From Octadecabacter temperatus (GTDB lineage: Bacteria; Pseudomonadota; Alphaproteobacteria; Rhodobacterales; Rhodobacteraceae): 64,000 nucleotides of DNA. The notes below the pieces were generated by a model. It saw only the letters and a program-made list of their open reading frames with translations, searched no databases and was not told the DNA's origin. The stretch covers positions 124,001 through 188,000 of the forward strand of contig NZ_CP012160.1 in assembly GCF_001187845.1 (NCBI RefSeq), in the 5' to 3' direction. This document shows, in pieces, positions 40,968 to 49,928 of the stretch (position 1 is its first letter; each line of letters starts with the position of its first letter). The translations under genes and the position numbers were made by a program.

Positions 40968-43900
40968 ATGCGGTTTTCCCGCCTTCGCCTTAACGGCTTT
41001 AAAAGCTTCGTCGACCCAACCGACCTGATCATTCAGGACGGGCTGACAGGTGTTGTCGGTCCAAACGGTTGCGGAAAGTCGAACCTGCTTGAAGCCCTGC
41101 GTTGGGTCATGGGTGAGAATCGCCCGACCGCGATGCGTGGCGGCGGCATGGAAGACGTGATCTTTGCAGGTGCCGCGACCCGTCCGGCCCGCAACTTTGC
41201 TGAAGTATCCCTGCACATTGATAACGCAGAACGCCTCGCGCCCGCTGCGTTTAACGACAGCGACAACCTTGAGATCGTGCGCCGCATCACCCGTGACGTG
41301 GGCTCGGCCTATAAGGTCGGCGTTAAAGATGTGCGCGCGCGCGATGTGCAGATGTTGTTCGCGGATGCATCAACTGGCGCGCACTCCCCCGCACTTGTGC
41401 GGCAGGGTCAGATTTCCGAACTCATCAACTCAAAACCCAAAGCACGCCGCCGTATCCTTGAAGAAGCCGCGGGCATTTCAGGTCTGTACCAACGTCGCCA
41501 TGAGGCTGAGTTGAAACTTAAAGGGTCCGAACAGAACCTTGCCCGCGTTGATGACGTGATTGAACAGCTCGCAGGTCAGCTTGGGGCATTGGCCCGCCAA
41601 GCCCGCCAAGCCGCAAGATACCGCGCCATTGGTGATGAGTTGCGCCAATCCGAAGGCCTGCTGCTATATCGGCGTTGGAAAGAAGCCGATGAGGCACGCG
41701 CCGCTGCGGCAAACCAATTGCGCACCCGCACCAATGAAGCGGCGAGCGCGGAAACTGCGGCCCGCCAATCCGCTAAGGCCCGCCAGACCTGCGAAGATGC
41801 TTTGCCGCCGTTGCGCGAAGAAGAAGCGATTGCAGCTGCCGTATTGCAACGACTTCACGTGCAGCGCGACACGCTTGCCGACCAAGAAGCCCGCGCCAAA
41901 CAGACCATTGAAACGCTTACGAACCGGATTGAGCAACTCGCGCTTGATATGGAACGTGAAGCGGGACTGAACAAAGATGCGGGCGAAACGATTGAGCGGC
42001 TGGAATGGGAAGGTCGTGAGATCGCTAAAGCCAGCGTCGGCCATGACGAACGCCTAGAAGACGCACGTGTTGCGTCAACCGATGGCGCCCAAATCCTCGC
42101 AGATCGTGAAGCTGACCTTGCGCAACTGACCGAAGATGTTGCCCGTCTCGCTGCGCGTCACCAATCCGCCCAACGTCTGATTGATGACTACCGCAAGACA
42201 TTGGAAAAGAACGAAGCCGAGGCCCAGCGCGCGATCTTGGCCCGCACCGAAGCCACGGCCGCCCTTGAAAAAGCAGCACTTGATTTTGACGCTGCGAAAG
42301 CTGCTGAAAGCCAAGCCCGCGCCACCGCTGACAAAGCCGAAGTCGTGCTTGCCGAAGCAGAAGCCGCGCGTGCCGATACCCAAGCCCGTGAAGCCGATGC
42401 CCGCGCCCTGCGGTCTGAGGCGGAAGGTGAAGCCAATGCATTGCGGGCTGAAACAGGTGCGCTGTCCAAACTGGTGGATCGCGACAGTTCTGAGGGCTCG
42501 CAAATCCTTGACCAGTTGCGCGTTGATTCCGGTTACGAAAAGGCCCTCGGTGCCGCGCTGTCTGACGACCTAAAGGCGCCCGCTGTTACGCCCGATATGG
42601 GCTCTGGTTGGGTGCCGCTGCCAAGCTACCCGCAACCCCAAAGCCTGCCGTCTGGCGTGAAGGCCCTCACCAATTTTGTGTCAGTCCCCGAGGTTCTGGT
42701 GCGCCGCATGGGGCAGGTCGGCCTTATTGATGCCGCTGATGGTCCGCGCCTGCAAAAAGACCTCGCGCCGGGTCAGCGCCTTGTGTCGATCGAAGGCGAT
42801 TTGTGGCGCTGGGACGGATTTCGCGCCGCTGCCGAAGACGCTCCCTCTGCCGCCGCCTTGCGCCTTGAGCAAATCAACCGTTTGGAGGGCCTGAAAAAGG
42901 ACCTCAACGATGCGACGGCCAAGGCCGATGGTATGCGCCAAGCCCATGAAATGCTGACTGGGCGTCTTGCCGAACTGGCGCAAGCAGACCAAGCCGCCCG
43001 CGATGCCCGCCGCGCTGCCGATGGCGCTGTTGCCGACGCAAACCGCGCGCTGTCGCGTGCCGAAGCGGACCGCAATTTGGCGGACGGCAAACTGGAATCC
43101 AGCGGCCTTGCAGTGGCACGTCACGAAGAAGAAGCCATGAGCGCGCGCAAGGCGCTGAGCGAGGCGGAAGCCACGTACAAATCCCTCGGCAATCTTGATG
43201 AGGCCCGTGGCCAAGTCGAAGACATCAAAATGACCGTCGAAGCCGCGCGTATGACGATGATGTCCAAACGCTCCAGCTACGATGAGGTCCGTCGCGAAGG
43301 CGAAGCCCGCACCAAGCGCGGTCAGGAAATCACCAAAGAAGTCAGCGGCTGGAAGCACCGCCTTGAGACGGCCAACAAGCGCTCAGCTGAACTGCAAGAG
43401 CGCAAGGAAACGTCCGAGGAAGAGCTGAAAGAGGCGATGACTGCGCCCAATGAAATTGCCGCCAAACGCGATGAGCTTGCCGATGCAATCGATGAGGCCG
43501 AAGCGCGTCGCAAAGAGTCTTCAGATAAGCTCGCTCTGTCCGAAACTGCGCTGCGCGATGCGACAATGTCCGAGCGTGACGCCGAACGTACAGCATCCGA
43601 AGCCCGCGAAGCCCGTGCACGTTCTGAGGCCCGCGCAGATGCGGCCAAAGAAACCACACAGTACGCGGTCGAGCGTATTCAAGAAGCGCTAGAAACAACC
43701 CCAGAGAACCTCCTTGAACAGTTGGATGTTGATCCGGACAAAATGCCGTCCTCAGAAGCAATCGAAAACGATGTGAACCGCCTGAAACGTCAGCGCGATG
43801 CGCTGGGCGCGGTGAACCTGCGTGCCGAAGAAGACGCCAAAGAAGTGCAAGAAGAGCATGATCTTCTGGTGAAGGAAAAGACCGACCTAGAAGACGCGAT

Positions 43901-44423
43901 CCGCGCCCTGCGCACCGGCATTGCCTCCCTCAACAAGGAAGGTCGCGAACGTCTGCTGACGGCGTTCGAACAAGTGAATGAGTCATTCGGCACCCTGTTT
44001 AAGCACCTGTTTGGCGGTGGCGAAGCCAAGCTCGTTCTCGTTGAATCTGACGACCCGCTCGAAGCAGGCCTTGAGATAATGTGCCAACCACCTGGCAAGA
44101 AACTCAGCACGCTGTCCTTGCTGTCCGGTGGTGAACAAACCTTGACTGCGATGGCGCTGATCTTCGCCGTCTTCCTCGCCAATCCTGCACCGATCTGTGT
44201 ACTGGACGAGGTCGACGCGCCGCTTGATGACGCCAATGTTACGCGTTTCTGTGACCTTTTGGATGAAATGACGCGCCGCACCAACACGCGCTTCCTGATC
44301 ATCACGCACCACGCCGTTACCATGTCCCGCATGGACCGTCTGTTCGGTGTGACCATGGGTGAACAGGGCGTCAGCCAGCTGGTCTCGGTTGACCTCAAGG
44401 CTGCGACAACACTGGTGGCATAA
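40968..44423 (+). CDS. smc: Chromosome segregation protein SMC
   Basis: 1151 aa. N-terminal ATPase half with Walker A GPNGCGKSNLLEALRWVMGE (about 32-51), two long coiled coils, a hinge at about 510-660 and a C-terminal half with signature SLLSGGEQTLTAMALIFAV and Walker B PICVLDEVDAPLDDANV. Condenses and segregates the chromosome with ScpA/ScpB, which are not in the window. Coiled-coil segments are Ala/Glu/Arg-rich, which gives many long opposite-strand shadow frames. Confidence 0.97.
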   Translation: MRFSRLRLNGFKSFVDPTDLIIQDGLTGVVGPNGCGKSNLLEALRWVMGENRPTAMRGGGMEDVIFAGAATRPARNFAEVSLHIDNAERLAPAAFNDSDNLEIVRRITRDVGSAYKVGVKDVRARDVQMLFADASTGAHSPALVRQGQISELINSKPKARRRILEEAAGISGLYQRRHEAELKLKGSEQNLARVDDVIEQLAGQLGALARQARQAARYRAIGDELRQSEGLLLYRRWKEADEARAAAANQLRTRTNEAASAETAARQSAKARQTCEDALPPLREEEAIAAAVLQRLHVQRDTLADQEARAKQTIETLTNRIEQLALDMEREAGLNKDAGETIERLEWEGREIAKASVGHDERLEDARVASTDGAQILADREADLAQLTEDVARLAARHQSAQRLIDDYRKTLEKNEAEAQRAILARTEATAALEKAALDFDAAKAAESQARATADKAEVVLAEAEAARADTQAREADARALRSEAEGEANALRAETGALSKLVDRDSSEGSQILDQLRVDSGYEKALGAALSDDLKAPAVTPDMGSGWVPLPSYPQPQSLPSGVKALTNFVSVPEVLVRRMGQVGLIDAADGPRLQKDLAPGQRLVSIEGDLWRWDGFRAAAEDAPSAAALRLEQINRLEGLKKDLNDATAKADGMRQAHEMLTGRLAELAQADQAARDARRAADGAVADANRALSRAEADRNLADGKLESSGLAVARHEEEAMSARKALSEAEATYKSLGNLDEARGQVEDIKMTVEAARMTMMSKRSSYDEVRREGEARTKRGQEITKEVSGWKHRLETANKRSAELQERKETSEEELKEAMTAPNEIAAKRDELADAIDEAEARRKESSDKLALSETALRDATMSERDAERTASEAREARARSEARADAAKETTQYAVERIQEALETTPENLLEQLDVDPDKMPSSEAIENDVNRLKRQRDALGAVNLRAEEDAKEVQEEHDLLVKEKTDLEDAIRALRTGIASLNKEGRERLLTAFEQVNESFGTLFKHLFGGGEAKLVLVESDDPLEAGLEIMCQPPGKKLSTLSLLSGGEQTLTAMALIFAVFLANPAPICVLDEVDAPLDDANVTRFCDLLDEMTRRTNTRFLIITHHAVTMSRMDRLFGVTMGEQGVSQLVSVDLKAATTLVA

Positions 44424-44470
44424 CGCACACGTGACGCGACATAAGGCACGGCTTGTGACACGCTACGCAC

Positions 44471-44833
44471 ATGAAATTAGTTGCCCTCCTCGTTGCGTTC
44501 GCAACGCCAGCCATCTCGCAAGAATTTGCACTTCGCGATAGCGACACTGTCCCAAGCAACGAGTCGCTTGCGAGTATCATCCTTGACCGCGACCTTGAAT
44601 ATTTTGACGGCGGCGTCAGCAGGTATGCTGCTGATGGATCCTATTCATGGACCTATCCTGCGGAAAACGGCGGTGGCGTTTGGGAAGGCACACACCAGTT
44701 CGCTGACGACGCCACGCTTTGTGTTGTCTTCGTAACCGGCACTGAACGCTGCGATAGGTTCGTAACATCCGGTGATCGGCTCGTGTTGCTCACCGTCGAT
44801 GGCCTGCGTTTTCCGGTGCGTGAAATCCGCTAA
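44471..44833 (+). CDS. Small secreted protein of unknown function
   Basis: 120 aa. Signal peptide MKLVALLVAFATPAISQ, then a mature part with two cysteines (TLCVVF, ERCDRF) and beta-type segments including YSWTYPAENGGGVWEGTHQFADDATLC. The general size and layout resemble the small secreted protein at 9.5 kb but I do not claim homology. It ends 4 nt inside the opposite transglycosylase gene (CTAA). Confidence 0.72.
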   Translation: MKLVALLVAFATPAISQEFALRDSDTVPSNESLASIILDRDLEYFDGGVSRYAADGSYSWTYPAENGGGVWEGTHQFADDATLCVVFVTGTERCDRFVTSGDRLVLLTVDGLRFPVREIR

Positions 44834-45993
44834 AGCGCGTTGAGCAATGCCGCAGTCGGCCACGCATCCGCTGGCATTCCCAATCGCGTTTGCTCTGCCT
44901 GAATTGCGATCCTTGAACGCGCGCCAAGAATGCCATCGGCACCGCCAACATCATGGCCACGTGCCTGCAGCTTTTGCTGCAAAACCCTAATCTGATCGCC
45001 AGACAATCCCGCATCCGGATTGCCCGCATTGTAAACGGGCGCCCCTTGCAAACGTGTGCCAAAATAGGCCGCCGTCAGAACATAAACGAAGGATTGGTTC
45101 CATTCGAAATAGACGTCAAAATTCGGATAGGCGAGGAACGCAGGCCCCTTGCGGCCCATCGGCAAGATCAATGACGCAGGCAGGTTCGCCAATGTCCCGT
45201 TACGTGCCGAAACCCCCATCGCGGCCCAATCGGACGCGGGGCGTTTGGTCTCGATGCCCGACAGCGCCCAGTCCATTTCACTCGGCACAGTCACCTCTTG
45301 CAGCCACGGCTGGTTGGGTTGCCATCCGAGTGACGCCAGCACGGAGGCACCCGACAGTAACGCATCTGGCGCGGAGGTTTTCAGGCTTACCTGCCCGTCG
45401 CCATCGCCGTCACGCCCGTTCTCAATAATGTCACCAGGCAACATCTGCACCATGCCGATCTCACCCGCCCAAGCACCTGTCGTACGCGCAGGGTCGAAAT
45501 CGCCACGCGCATACAACTCCATCGCCGCGAAAACCTGAGGGCGGAACAGTTCAGGGCGCCGGCAATCATGCGCCAAAGTCACCAACGCATTGCGCGTGTT
45601 GAAATCCCCTTGGATCGCGCCGAAATCTGTCTCGAACGCCCAGAATGCCAAAAGCACACCACGTGGAATCCCGAACTCGGCTTCAATGCGATCAAATATG
45701 GCGTCTTGCCGTTGGGCCTGACTTTGCCCGTTTTGAATCCTGTTGTTTGAAATAAGACGGCGTGAGAAGTCGATAAAATCACGCTGGAAAAACCCCTGCG
45801 ACCGATCCGCGTTCAACACGGCTTGGTCCTGCTGCGCCCCCGAAAGAAACCCTTGCGCAGTTGCTCGATCAACTCCGTGGGACGCGGCCTCATCGACCAA
45901 GCCATTGAGGAAACTGCTAAACGACCCACCGCATTGCTGAGCCGCAACGGGGGCAGCCAAAACGCATAGGGCAAACGTGAGGGGCTTAAACAT
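44830..45993 (-). CDS. Lytic murein transglycosylase, MltB-like with peptidoglycan-binding domain
   Basis: 387 aa. Signal peptide to about residue 19, then an SLT_2 catalytic domain with LLAFWAFETDFGAIQGDFNTRNALVTLAHDCRR (catalytic Glu in FETDFG) and AGEIGMVQMLP. The final 60 residues form a PG_binding_1 domain (IRVLQQKLQARGHDVGGADGILGARSRIAIQ). Trims glycan strands in the periplasm. ATG 45993 has GGAG 5 nt upstream; a GTG at 45999 is less likely. Confidence 0.92.
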   Translation of the reverse strand: MFKPLTFALCVLAAPVAAQQCGGSFSSFLNGLVDEAASHGVDRATAQGFLSGAQQDQAVLNADRSQGFFQRDFIDFSRRLISNNRIQNGQSQAQRQDAIFDRIEAEFGIPRGVLLAFWAFETDFGAIQGDFNTRNALVTLAHDCRRPELFRPQVFAAMELYARGDFDPARTTGAWAGEIGMVQMLPGDIIENGRDGDGDGQVSLKTSAPDALLSGASVLASLGWQPNQPWLQEVTVPSEMDWALSGIETKRPASDWAAMGVSARNGTLANLPASLILPMGRKGPAFLAYPNFDVYFEWNQSFVYVLTAAYFGTRLQGAPVYNAGNPDAGLSGDQIRVLQQKLQARGHDVGGADGILGARSRIAIQAEQTRLGMPADAWPTAALLNAL

Positions 45994-46050
45994 AATCACT
46001 CCAAATTTTTCAGGCCTAGACTAGCGGTGCCATTGGGGGCCACAAGGGGA

Positions 46051-46998
46051 TTAGAACGCGTTTGAGATCACATAAACGGCAGCCATGAGCCACCATTTCA
46101 GGCCGCTTAGCGTTGACACACATAGCGCCAGCACCAACGCCAATCCCCATGCTTTCCATAAAATTCCGACCGCTGCATCAATGTCCGCAGGGCCAGCATC
46201 CTTACGCCCTTCTGGGTGGACCCACGCAAAATCTTGCATCTCACCTTCGTAGCTGCGCGGCCCAGACAAAGACACGCCAAGCGCAGGGGCCATCGCTGCT
46301 TCGGGCCAGCCCGCATTCGGGGACCGGTGCAACGCTGCATCGCGCCTAATATTGGCAAGTGGCGCTCTGGTCGGGGCAATACACCATATCAAGATCGCCG
46401 TTAATCGTGCTGGAAGCCAATTCAACACATCATCTAGCTTTGCCGCAGCCCAACCAAACGCTTCGTACTTCTCAGTGCGATACCCGATCATACTGTCTGC
46501 CGTGTTCACGACCTTGTAGACCAACAAACCCGGCAGCCCCGCCACAGCGAACCAAAACACGGGCGCAATTACCCCGTCGCTCAGGTTCTCTGCGCCGCTT
46601 TCAATCGCACTCCGCGCCACTGCGGGCCCATCCATATCGCGCACATCGCGCCCGACAATCATCGCGACCGTGTGTCGCCCATCACTCACCGATATCCGCA
46701 ACGCATCTCCAACCGCTTGGACATGCTGCACCAATGATCGCTGCGCCAGCAGCATCGCGCCGACAATAACCTCGACCCAAATTCCGGGAATGGCCCAAAG
46801 GATCAGGCCAAGCATCAAGGCCACAGTCGTGAGAACGGCCACAGCAATAAGACCAGCCCGTCGCGTACGATCATTCAGCCGTTGATCCAGCCAACCCACT
46901 GCACGTCCCATCAAAATGGCAGGGTGCGTGACACGATCCCAAAGCCATTTGGGTTCCCCAAAGGCAGCATCCAACAACATGGCCAAAACCAATGCCAT
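46051..46998 (-). CDS. cbiB: Adenosylcobinamide-phosphate synthase (CbiB/CobD)
   Basis: 315 aa membrane enzyme. [100 protein letters not shown] are signature segments. Attaches the aminopropanol (phosphate) side chain to adenosylcobyric acid. ATG 46998 overlaps the cobC stop by 1 nt. Called cobD in the aerobic nomenclature. Confidence 0.95.
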   Translation of the reverse strand: MALVLAMLLDAAFGEPKWLWDRVTHPAILMGRAVGWLDQRLNDRTRRAGLIAVAVLTTVALMLGLILWAIPGIWVEVIVGAMLLAQRSLVQHVQAVGDALRISVSDGRHTVAMIVGRDVRDMDGPAVARSAIESGAENLSDGVIAPVFWFAVAGLPGLLVYKVVNTADSMIGYRTEKYEAFGWAAAKLDDVLNWLPARLTAILIWCIAPTRAPLANIRRDAALHRSPNAGWPEAAMAPALGVSLSGPRSYEGEMQDFAWVHPEGRKDAGPADIDAAVGILWKAWGLALVLALCVSTLSGLKWWLMAAVYVISNAF

Positions 46999-48014
46999 TA
47001 ACGCAATCCCTCAACGGCCGCCTCAAGCTGGTCCCAACGATCAGGGTGCGGCAACCCGAGACGAAGCCATGTCTTTGAATACGGGAAAATCCTGCTCCAA
47101 ACATGGCCTCGCGCCAGATGATCCTGCACGGCCGCCGCGTCCGCGAACTCATACAAACGGAACAAGTCCGTGCCGCCGACGACTGTTGCACCAACTTGCG
47201 TCATCAATTCATCAAGCCGTGCCACATCCATCGCCAACCGCTCCCGCGTCGCCTCAGCCCAAGCCACATCCTCCAACGCGCGTGCGCCGATTTCCAGTGC
47301 AGGGCCCGCAACCGCCCACGGCCCCAGATGCTCTGCCAAAGTGGCGCATGCCGTTGTCTCTTCTTTGCCATACAGAGACTTCGTTCGCTCAACAGGGTTC
47401 AGCGTGGCGGGTGCGCCAATCGCAAACCCAAGCCGCAATCCCGCCAATCCCCAAAACTTACCAAAACTTTTTAGGACGATTATCCCGTGATCCTCAGCCA
47501 AGCCGATATGGCTTTGTTCCGGCATCACATCGCAAAAACTCTCGTCGATTACGGTGCGGACACGTCCGCCCATCCGTTCAGCTTTCCAAGTCTCGCCAGT
47601 CGGGTTGTTGGGGTGAACATATACATGCATCTGCGCGTCTTCAGGATCATCGGACATGATCCAATCTGGCGATGCCTCAACCGCAGCCTGATGCTCGTTA
47701 TAAGTGGGGCGTGGAATGTAAGCGCCACCGAAATGGCTGGTCAGATAGGGCATCTTCGAAATCAACGCCGAAGCCCCATTTGCCGCCACAATCTCCGCCC
47801 CCTCCGGCACATTCCAAAACGCCCGTGCTGCCGCCAACAACCGATCCATCGCGCCTTGGTCGGGCAGGGCGGTCCACGCTTCTGGATCAATTTCGCCAAC
47901 AGGATACGGCACCGGATTGATCCCCGTGCTCAGGTCCAGCCAATCGGCGCGCGTGCCACCGTATTCAGCAACCGCCGCGTCGAGGCCCCCACCATGATCA
48001 CGCTTTTCGCTCAT
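46998..48014 (-). CDS. cobC: Threonine-phosphate decarboxylase-like PLP enzyme CobC
   Basis: 338 aa class I/II aminotransferase fold. [14 protein letters not shown] [26 protein letters not shown] and the PLP lysine in [18 protein letters not shown]. Supplies the aminopropanol linker precursor for CbiB. Start at ATG 48014 overlaps the end of the DUF1636 gene by 4 nt, so DUF1636-cobC-cbiB form one coupled minus-strand operon. Confidence 0.93.
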   Translation of the reverse strand: MSEKRDHGGGLDAAVAEYGGTRADWLDLSTGINPVPYPVGEIDPEAWTALPDQGAMDRLLAAARAFWNVPEGAEIVAANGASALISKMPYLTSHFGGAYIPRPTYNEHQAAVEASPDWIMSDDPEDAQMHVYVHPNNPTGETWKAERMGGRVRTVIDESFCDVMPEQSHIGLAEDHGIIVLKSFGKFWGLAGLRLGFAIGAPATLNPVERTKSLYGKEETTACATLAEHLGPWAVAGPALEIGARALEDVAWAEATRERLAMDVARLDELMTQVGATVVGGTDLFRLYEFADAAAVQDHLARGHVWSRIFPYSKTWLRLGLPHPDRWDQLEAAVEGLR

Positions 48015-48379
48015 TCCGGAAGCGGCTGATGGCGGGACACGAAATGTCCCTTCACGCCCTGTGGCCACTCGCGATATGGCACCTGTCCGGTCTCACTTGC
48101 GGCATGCTTCGCGGCATATTCAACAATCGCTTCTGCGTCCTCAACCGTCGCTTCAAACGTCCCGAGCGAATAGTTGATCTTGTCTTGCGACTGCACCGTA
48201 ATGTTGCACGCGCGATCACAGCCCATCGTGCACGACACACGGCGGGTTTTCACAGCCTCCGCATCCGCAGCGGCGGCTTCAACCATTTCGGCCAGCGCCT
48301 CGCCGTCGGTCTTTTCCATGCCGGTTTCTTCCCAGCCGGTGCGCTTACAGGTGTCGCAAATAGTGATCCAAGTTGTCAT
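48011..48379 (-). CDS. DUF1636 metal-binding-type protein (copy B, cobC operon)
   Basis: 122 aa. Cysteines in ITICDTCKRTG (CxxC) and VSCTMGCDRACNITVQ (CxxxCxxxC), followed by KINYSLGTFEA and a C-terminal PYREWPQGVKGHFVSRHQPLP. First gene of the cobC-cbiB operon. The second cysteine cluster with DRACNI is close to the CxxxC-(D/E)RG pattern of thioredoxin-like [2Fe-2S] ferredoxins. Function unknown; a redox or metal-delivery role for cobalamin synthesis is an inference from context. Confidence 0.88.
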   Translation of the reverse strand: MTTWITICDTCKRTGWEETGMEKTDGEALAEMVEAAAADAEAVKTRRVSCTMGCDRACNITVQSQDKINYSLGTFEATVEDAEAIVEYAAKHAASETGQVPYREWPQGVKGHFVSRHQPLPE

Positions 48380-48442
48380 GGCGGCCTCTCAATTGATTGC
48401 CGCAAACTAAAATCGCAAACCGGCGCCCGCCGCAACCCGTCT

Positions 48443-49417
48443 CTACGCGCGCCCGTGCGGTGCCTCAAAATCCAGATCAGGGTTCACCGGAATGATCCGG
48501 TTCGGGTTAATCGTCTCGTGGCTGTAGTGATAGTGGCGCACGATGTGGTCCATGTTCACCGTCTCGGCAATGCCTGCAACCTGATACAACTCACGCGTAA
48601 ATCCCCAAAGGTTCGTGTAATCGACGATGCGTTTGCGGTTACATTTGAAGTGCAAGTGATAGACCGGATCGAACCGCACCAAGGTCGTCCAAAGCCGCCA
48701 ATCCGCCTCCGTCAGGGTGTCCCCCATCAGAAAGCGCCCTTGGCCTAGCCGCCCCTCAAGCCAGTCCAATGATTCGAATAACGGGCCGACCGCTGCATCA
48801 TATGCGGCCTGCGTTGTGGCGAATCCGGACTTGTAGACCCCGTTGTTCACTGTGTCATAAACGCGCGTATTCACCCCTTCGATGTCCTCGCGCATCGCTT
48901 CAGGCCAGTAGTCCTCGGTGTTGCCTGTGATCCCGTCAAAGGCAGAATTGAACATGCGGATGATCTCGGAGCTCTCGTTGCTGACAATCGTTTCGCGTTC
49001 CTTGTCCCAAAGAATCGGAACCGTCACGCGCCCGGAAACCTCAGGGTCCGCCTTCAAATAAATGTCGCGCGCGAATGGCAAACCATACAGCGTATCACCC
49101 GTCGCGCCGTGATCATCCGTCTCAAACGTCCAACCATCTGACAGCATATCAGGATGCACCGCGCTCACCGAAATATGCGCCTCCAGCCCCTTTAAGGCCC
49201 TGAAAACCAACGCACGATGCGCCCAGGGGCAGGCGTAAGATACATATAAATGAAAGCGCCCCGAAGCAGCCGCAAATCCACCTTCACCAGACGACCCCGC
49301 AGATCCATCCGCCGTGATCCAATTGCGAAACGCGGCGGTGGTGCGTTTGAACGCGCCGCCTGTGGATTTCGTATCATACCAAACGTCATGCCATTTTCCG
49401 TCAACCAGCTGGCCCAT
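48443..49417 (-). CDS. Glutathionyl-hydroquinone reductase (YqjG/xi-class GST)
   Basis: 324 aa. Catalytic motif YACPWAHR with Cys63, SDGWTFE, FGL-type QGRFLMGDTLTEADWRLWTTLVRFDPVYHLHFKCNRK. Reduces S-glutathionyl-hydroquinones. Cysteine instead of Ser/Tyr at the active site is typical of this class. Monocistronic, divergent from the cbiX operon across 292 bp. Confidence 0.93.
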   Translation of the reverse strand: MGQLVDGKWHDVWYDTKSTGGAFKRTTAAFRNWITADGSAGSSGEGGFAAASGRFHLYVSYACPWAHRALVFRALKGLEAHISVSAVHPDMLSDGWTFETDDHGATGDTLYGLPFARDIYLKADPEVSGRVTVPILWDKERETIVSNESSEIIRMFNSAFDGITGNTEDYWPEAMREDIEGVNTRVYDTVNNGVYKSGFATTQAAYDAAVGPLFESLDWLEGRLGQGRFLMGDTLTEADWRLWTTLVRFDPVYHLHFKCNRKRIVDYTNLWGFTRELYQVAGIAETVNMDHIVRHYHYSHETINPNRIIPVNPDLDFEAPHGRA

Positions 49418-49709
49418 CGGTCTCTCCTATTATCTGTTGGGCCATTGCTAACGTTTGCGCAGCAAATCACCAACCGACATCACAGCGCAGCGATGGTGCG
49501 CAATTGCACAGGTCGGTTTCGCGCTGCCTCACGCCGCATACCTCATTGCGGAGACGTCTTGCGCAGGGTACCAACACCCCCGACGACACCCGAAAGGGTC
49601 AGAGAGGTTGTTGCGCCAAAGGTTGACCCAAAACGGGGACCCGCCGTGCAAATCGTCCGAACCGCAAACGCGGCTCTCTGATCTATGGGACCAATAGACG
49701 GAGACTGAC
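49418..49709. other. Structured intergenic region upstream of the cbiX operon
   Basis: 292 bp without a credible gene, between divergent operons. It contains several perfect pairings: TGCGCAA (49497-49503) with TTGCGCA (49559-49565) enclosing CCGCA/TGCGG (49534-49551); ACCC-GAAA-GGGT (49588-49599), a GNRA-type hairpin; CAACACC with GGTTGTTG around it; and CCGC-AAAC-GCGG (49662-49673). No B12 box is present. Could be a leader RNA, or chance pairing in GC-rich DNA. Confidence 0.45.
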
Positions 49710-49928
49710 ATGCGCCTGCCCCTTGCTATTCTCATTACCCTCGCTGGATCACCTGCGTTCGCACACATCGGTCACTTGGCTGATGTTGGAGGCCACGGTC
49801 ATTGGATCGCCTTGGGTGGCATCGCAATCGCGGCAGGAATTGCCCTGCTTGGTGGGCGCAAAAAGAAAGACGCAGATCAGGTCGAAGACGAAGCGAAAGA
49901 TAGCGACGAAGAAGAGGTCCCAGCATGA
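49710..49928 (+). CDS. Small membrane protein, DUF6732-like, coupled to cbiX
   Basis: 72 aa. Signal-like N-terminus ending SPAFA, then HIGHLADVGGHGHW (four histidines), one transmembrane helix (IALGGIAIAAGIALLGG) and an acidic tail (DEAKDSDEEEVPA). Resembles the DUF6732 type I recall from Rhodobacterales. Overlaps cbiX by 4 nt (ATGA). The periplasm-facing His cluster beside a chelatase gene suggests metal handling; unproven. Good AGACGGAGAC sequence upstream. Confidence 0.78.
   Translation: MRLPLAILITLAGSPAFAHIGHLADVGGHGHWIALGGIAIAAGIALLGGRKKKDADQVEDEAKDSDEEEVPA

Noticed and set aside
42681..44470. Long minus-strand frames opposite smc (about 140-226 aa)
   Set aside because: Their Ala/Arg/Ser runs are the mirror of SMC coiled-coil codons; no motif supports them.
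49418..49709. Second cobalamin riboswitch before cbiX
   Set aside because: No B12 box and no GCCACTG-type core on either strand. Only unspecific hairpins remain.
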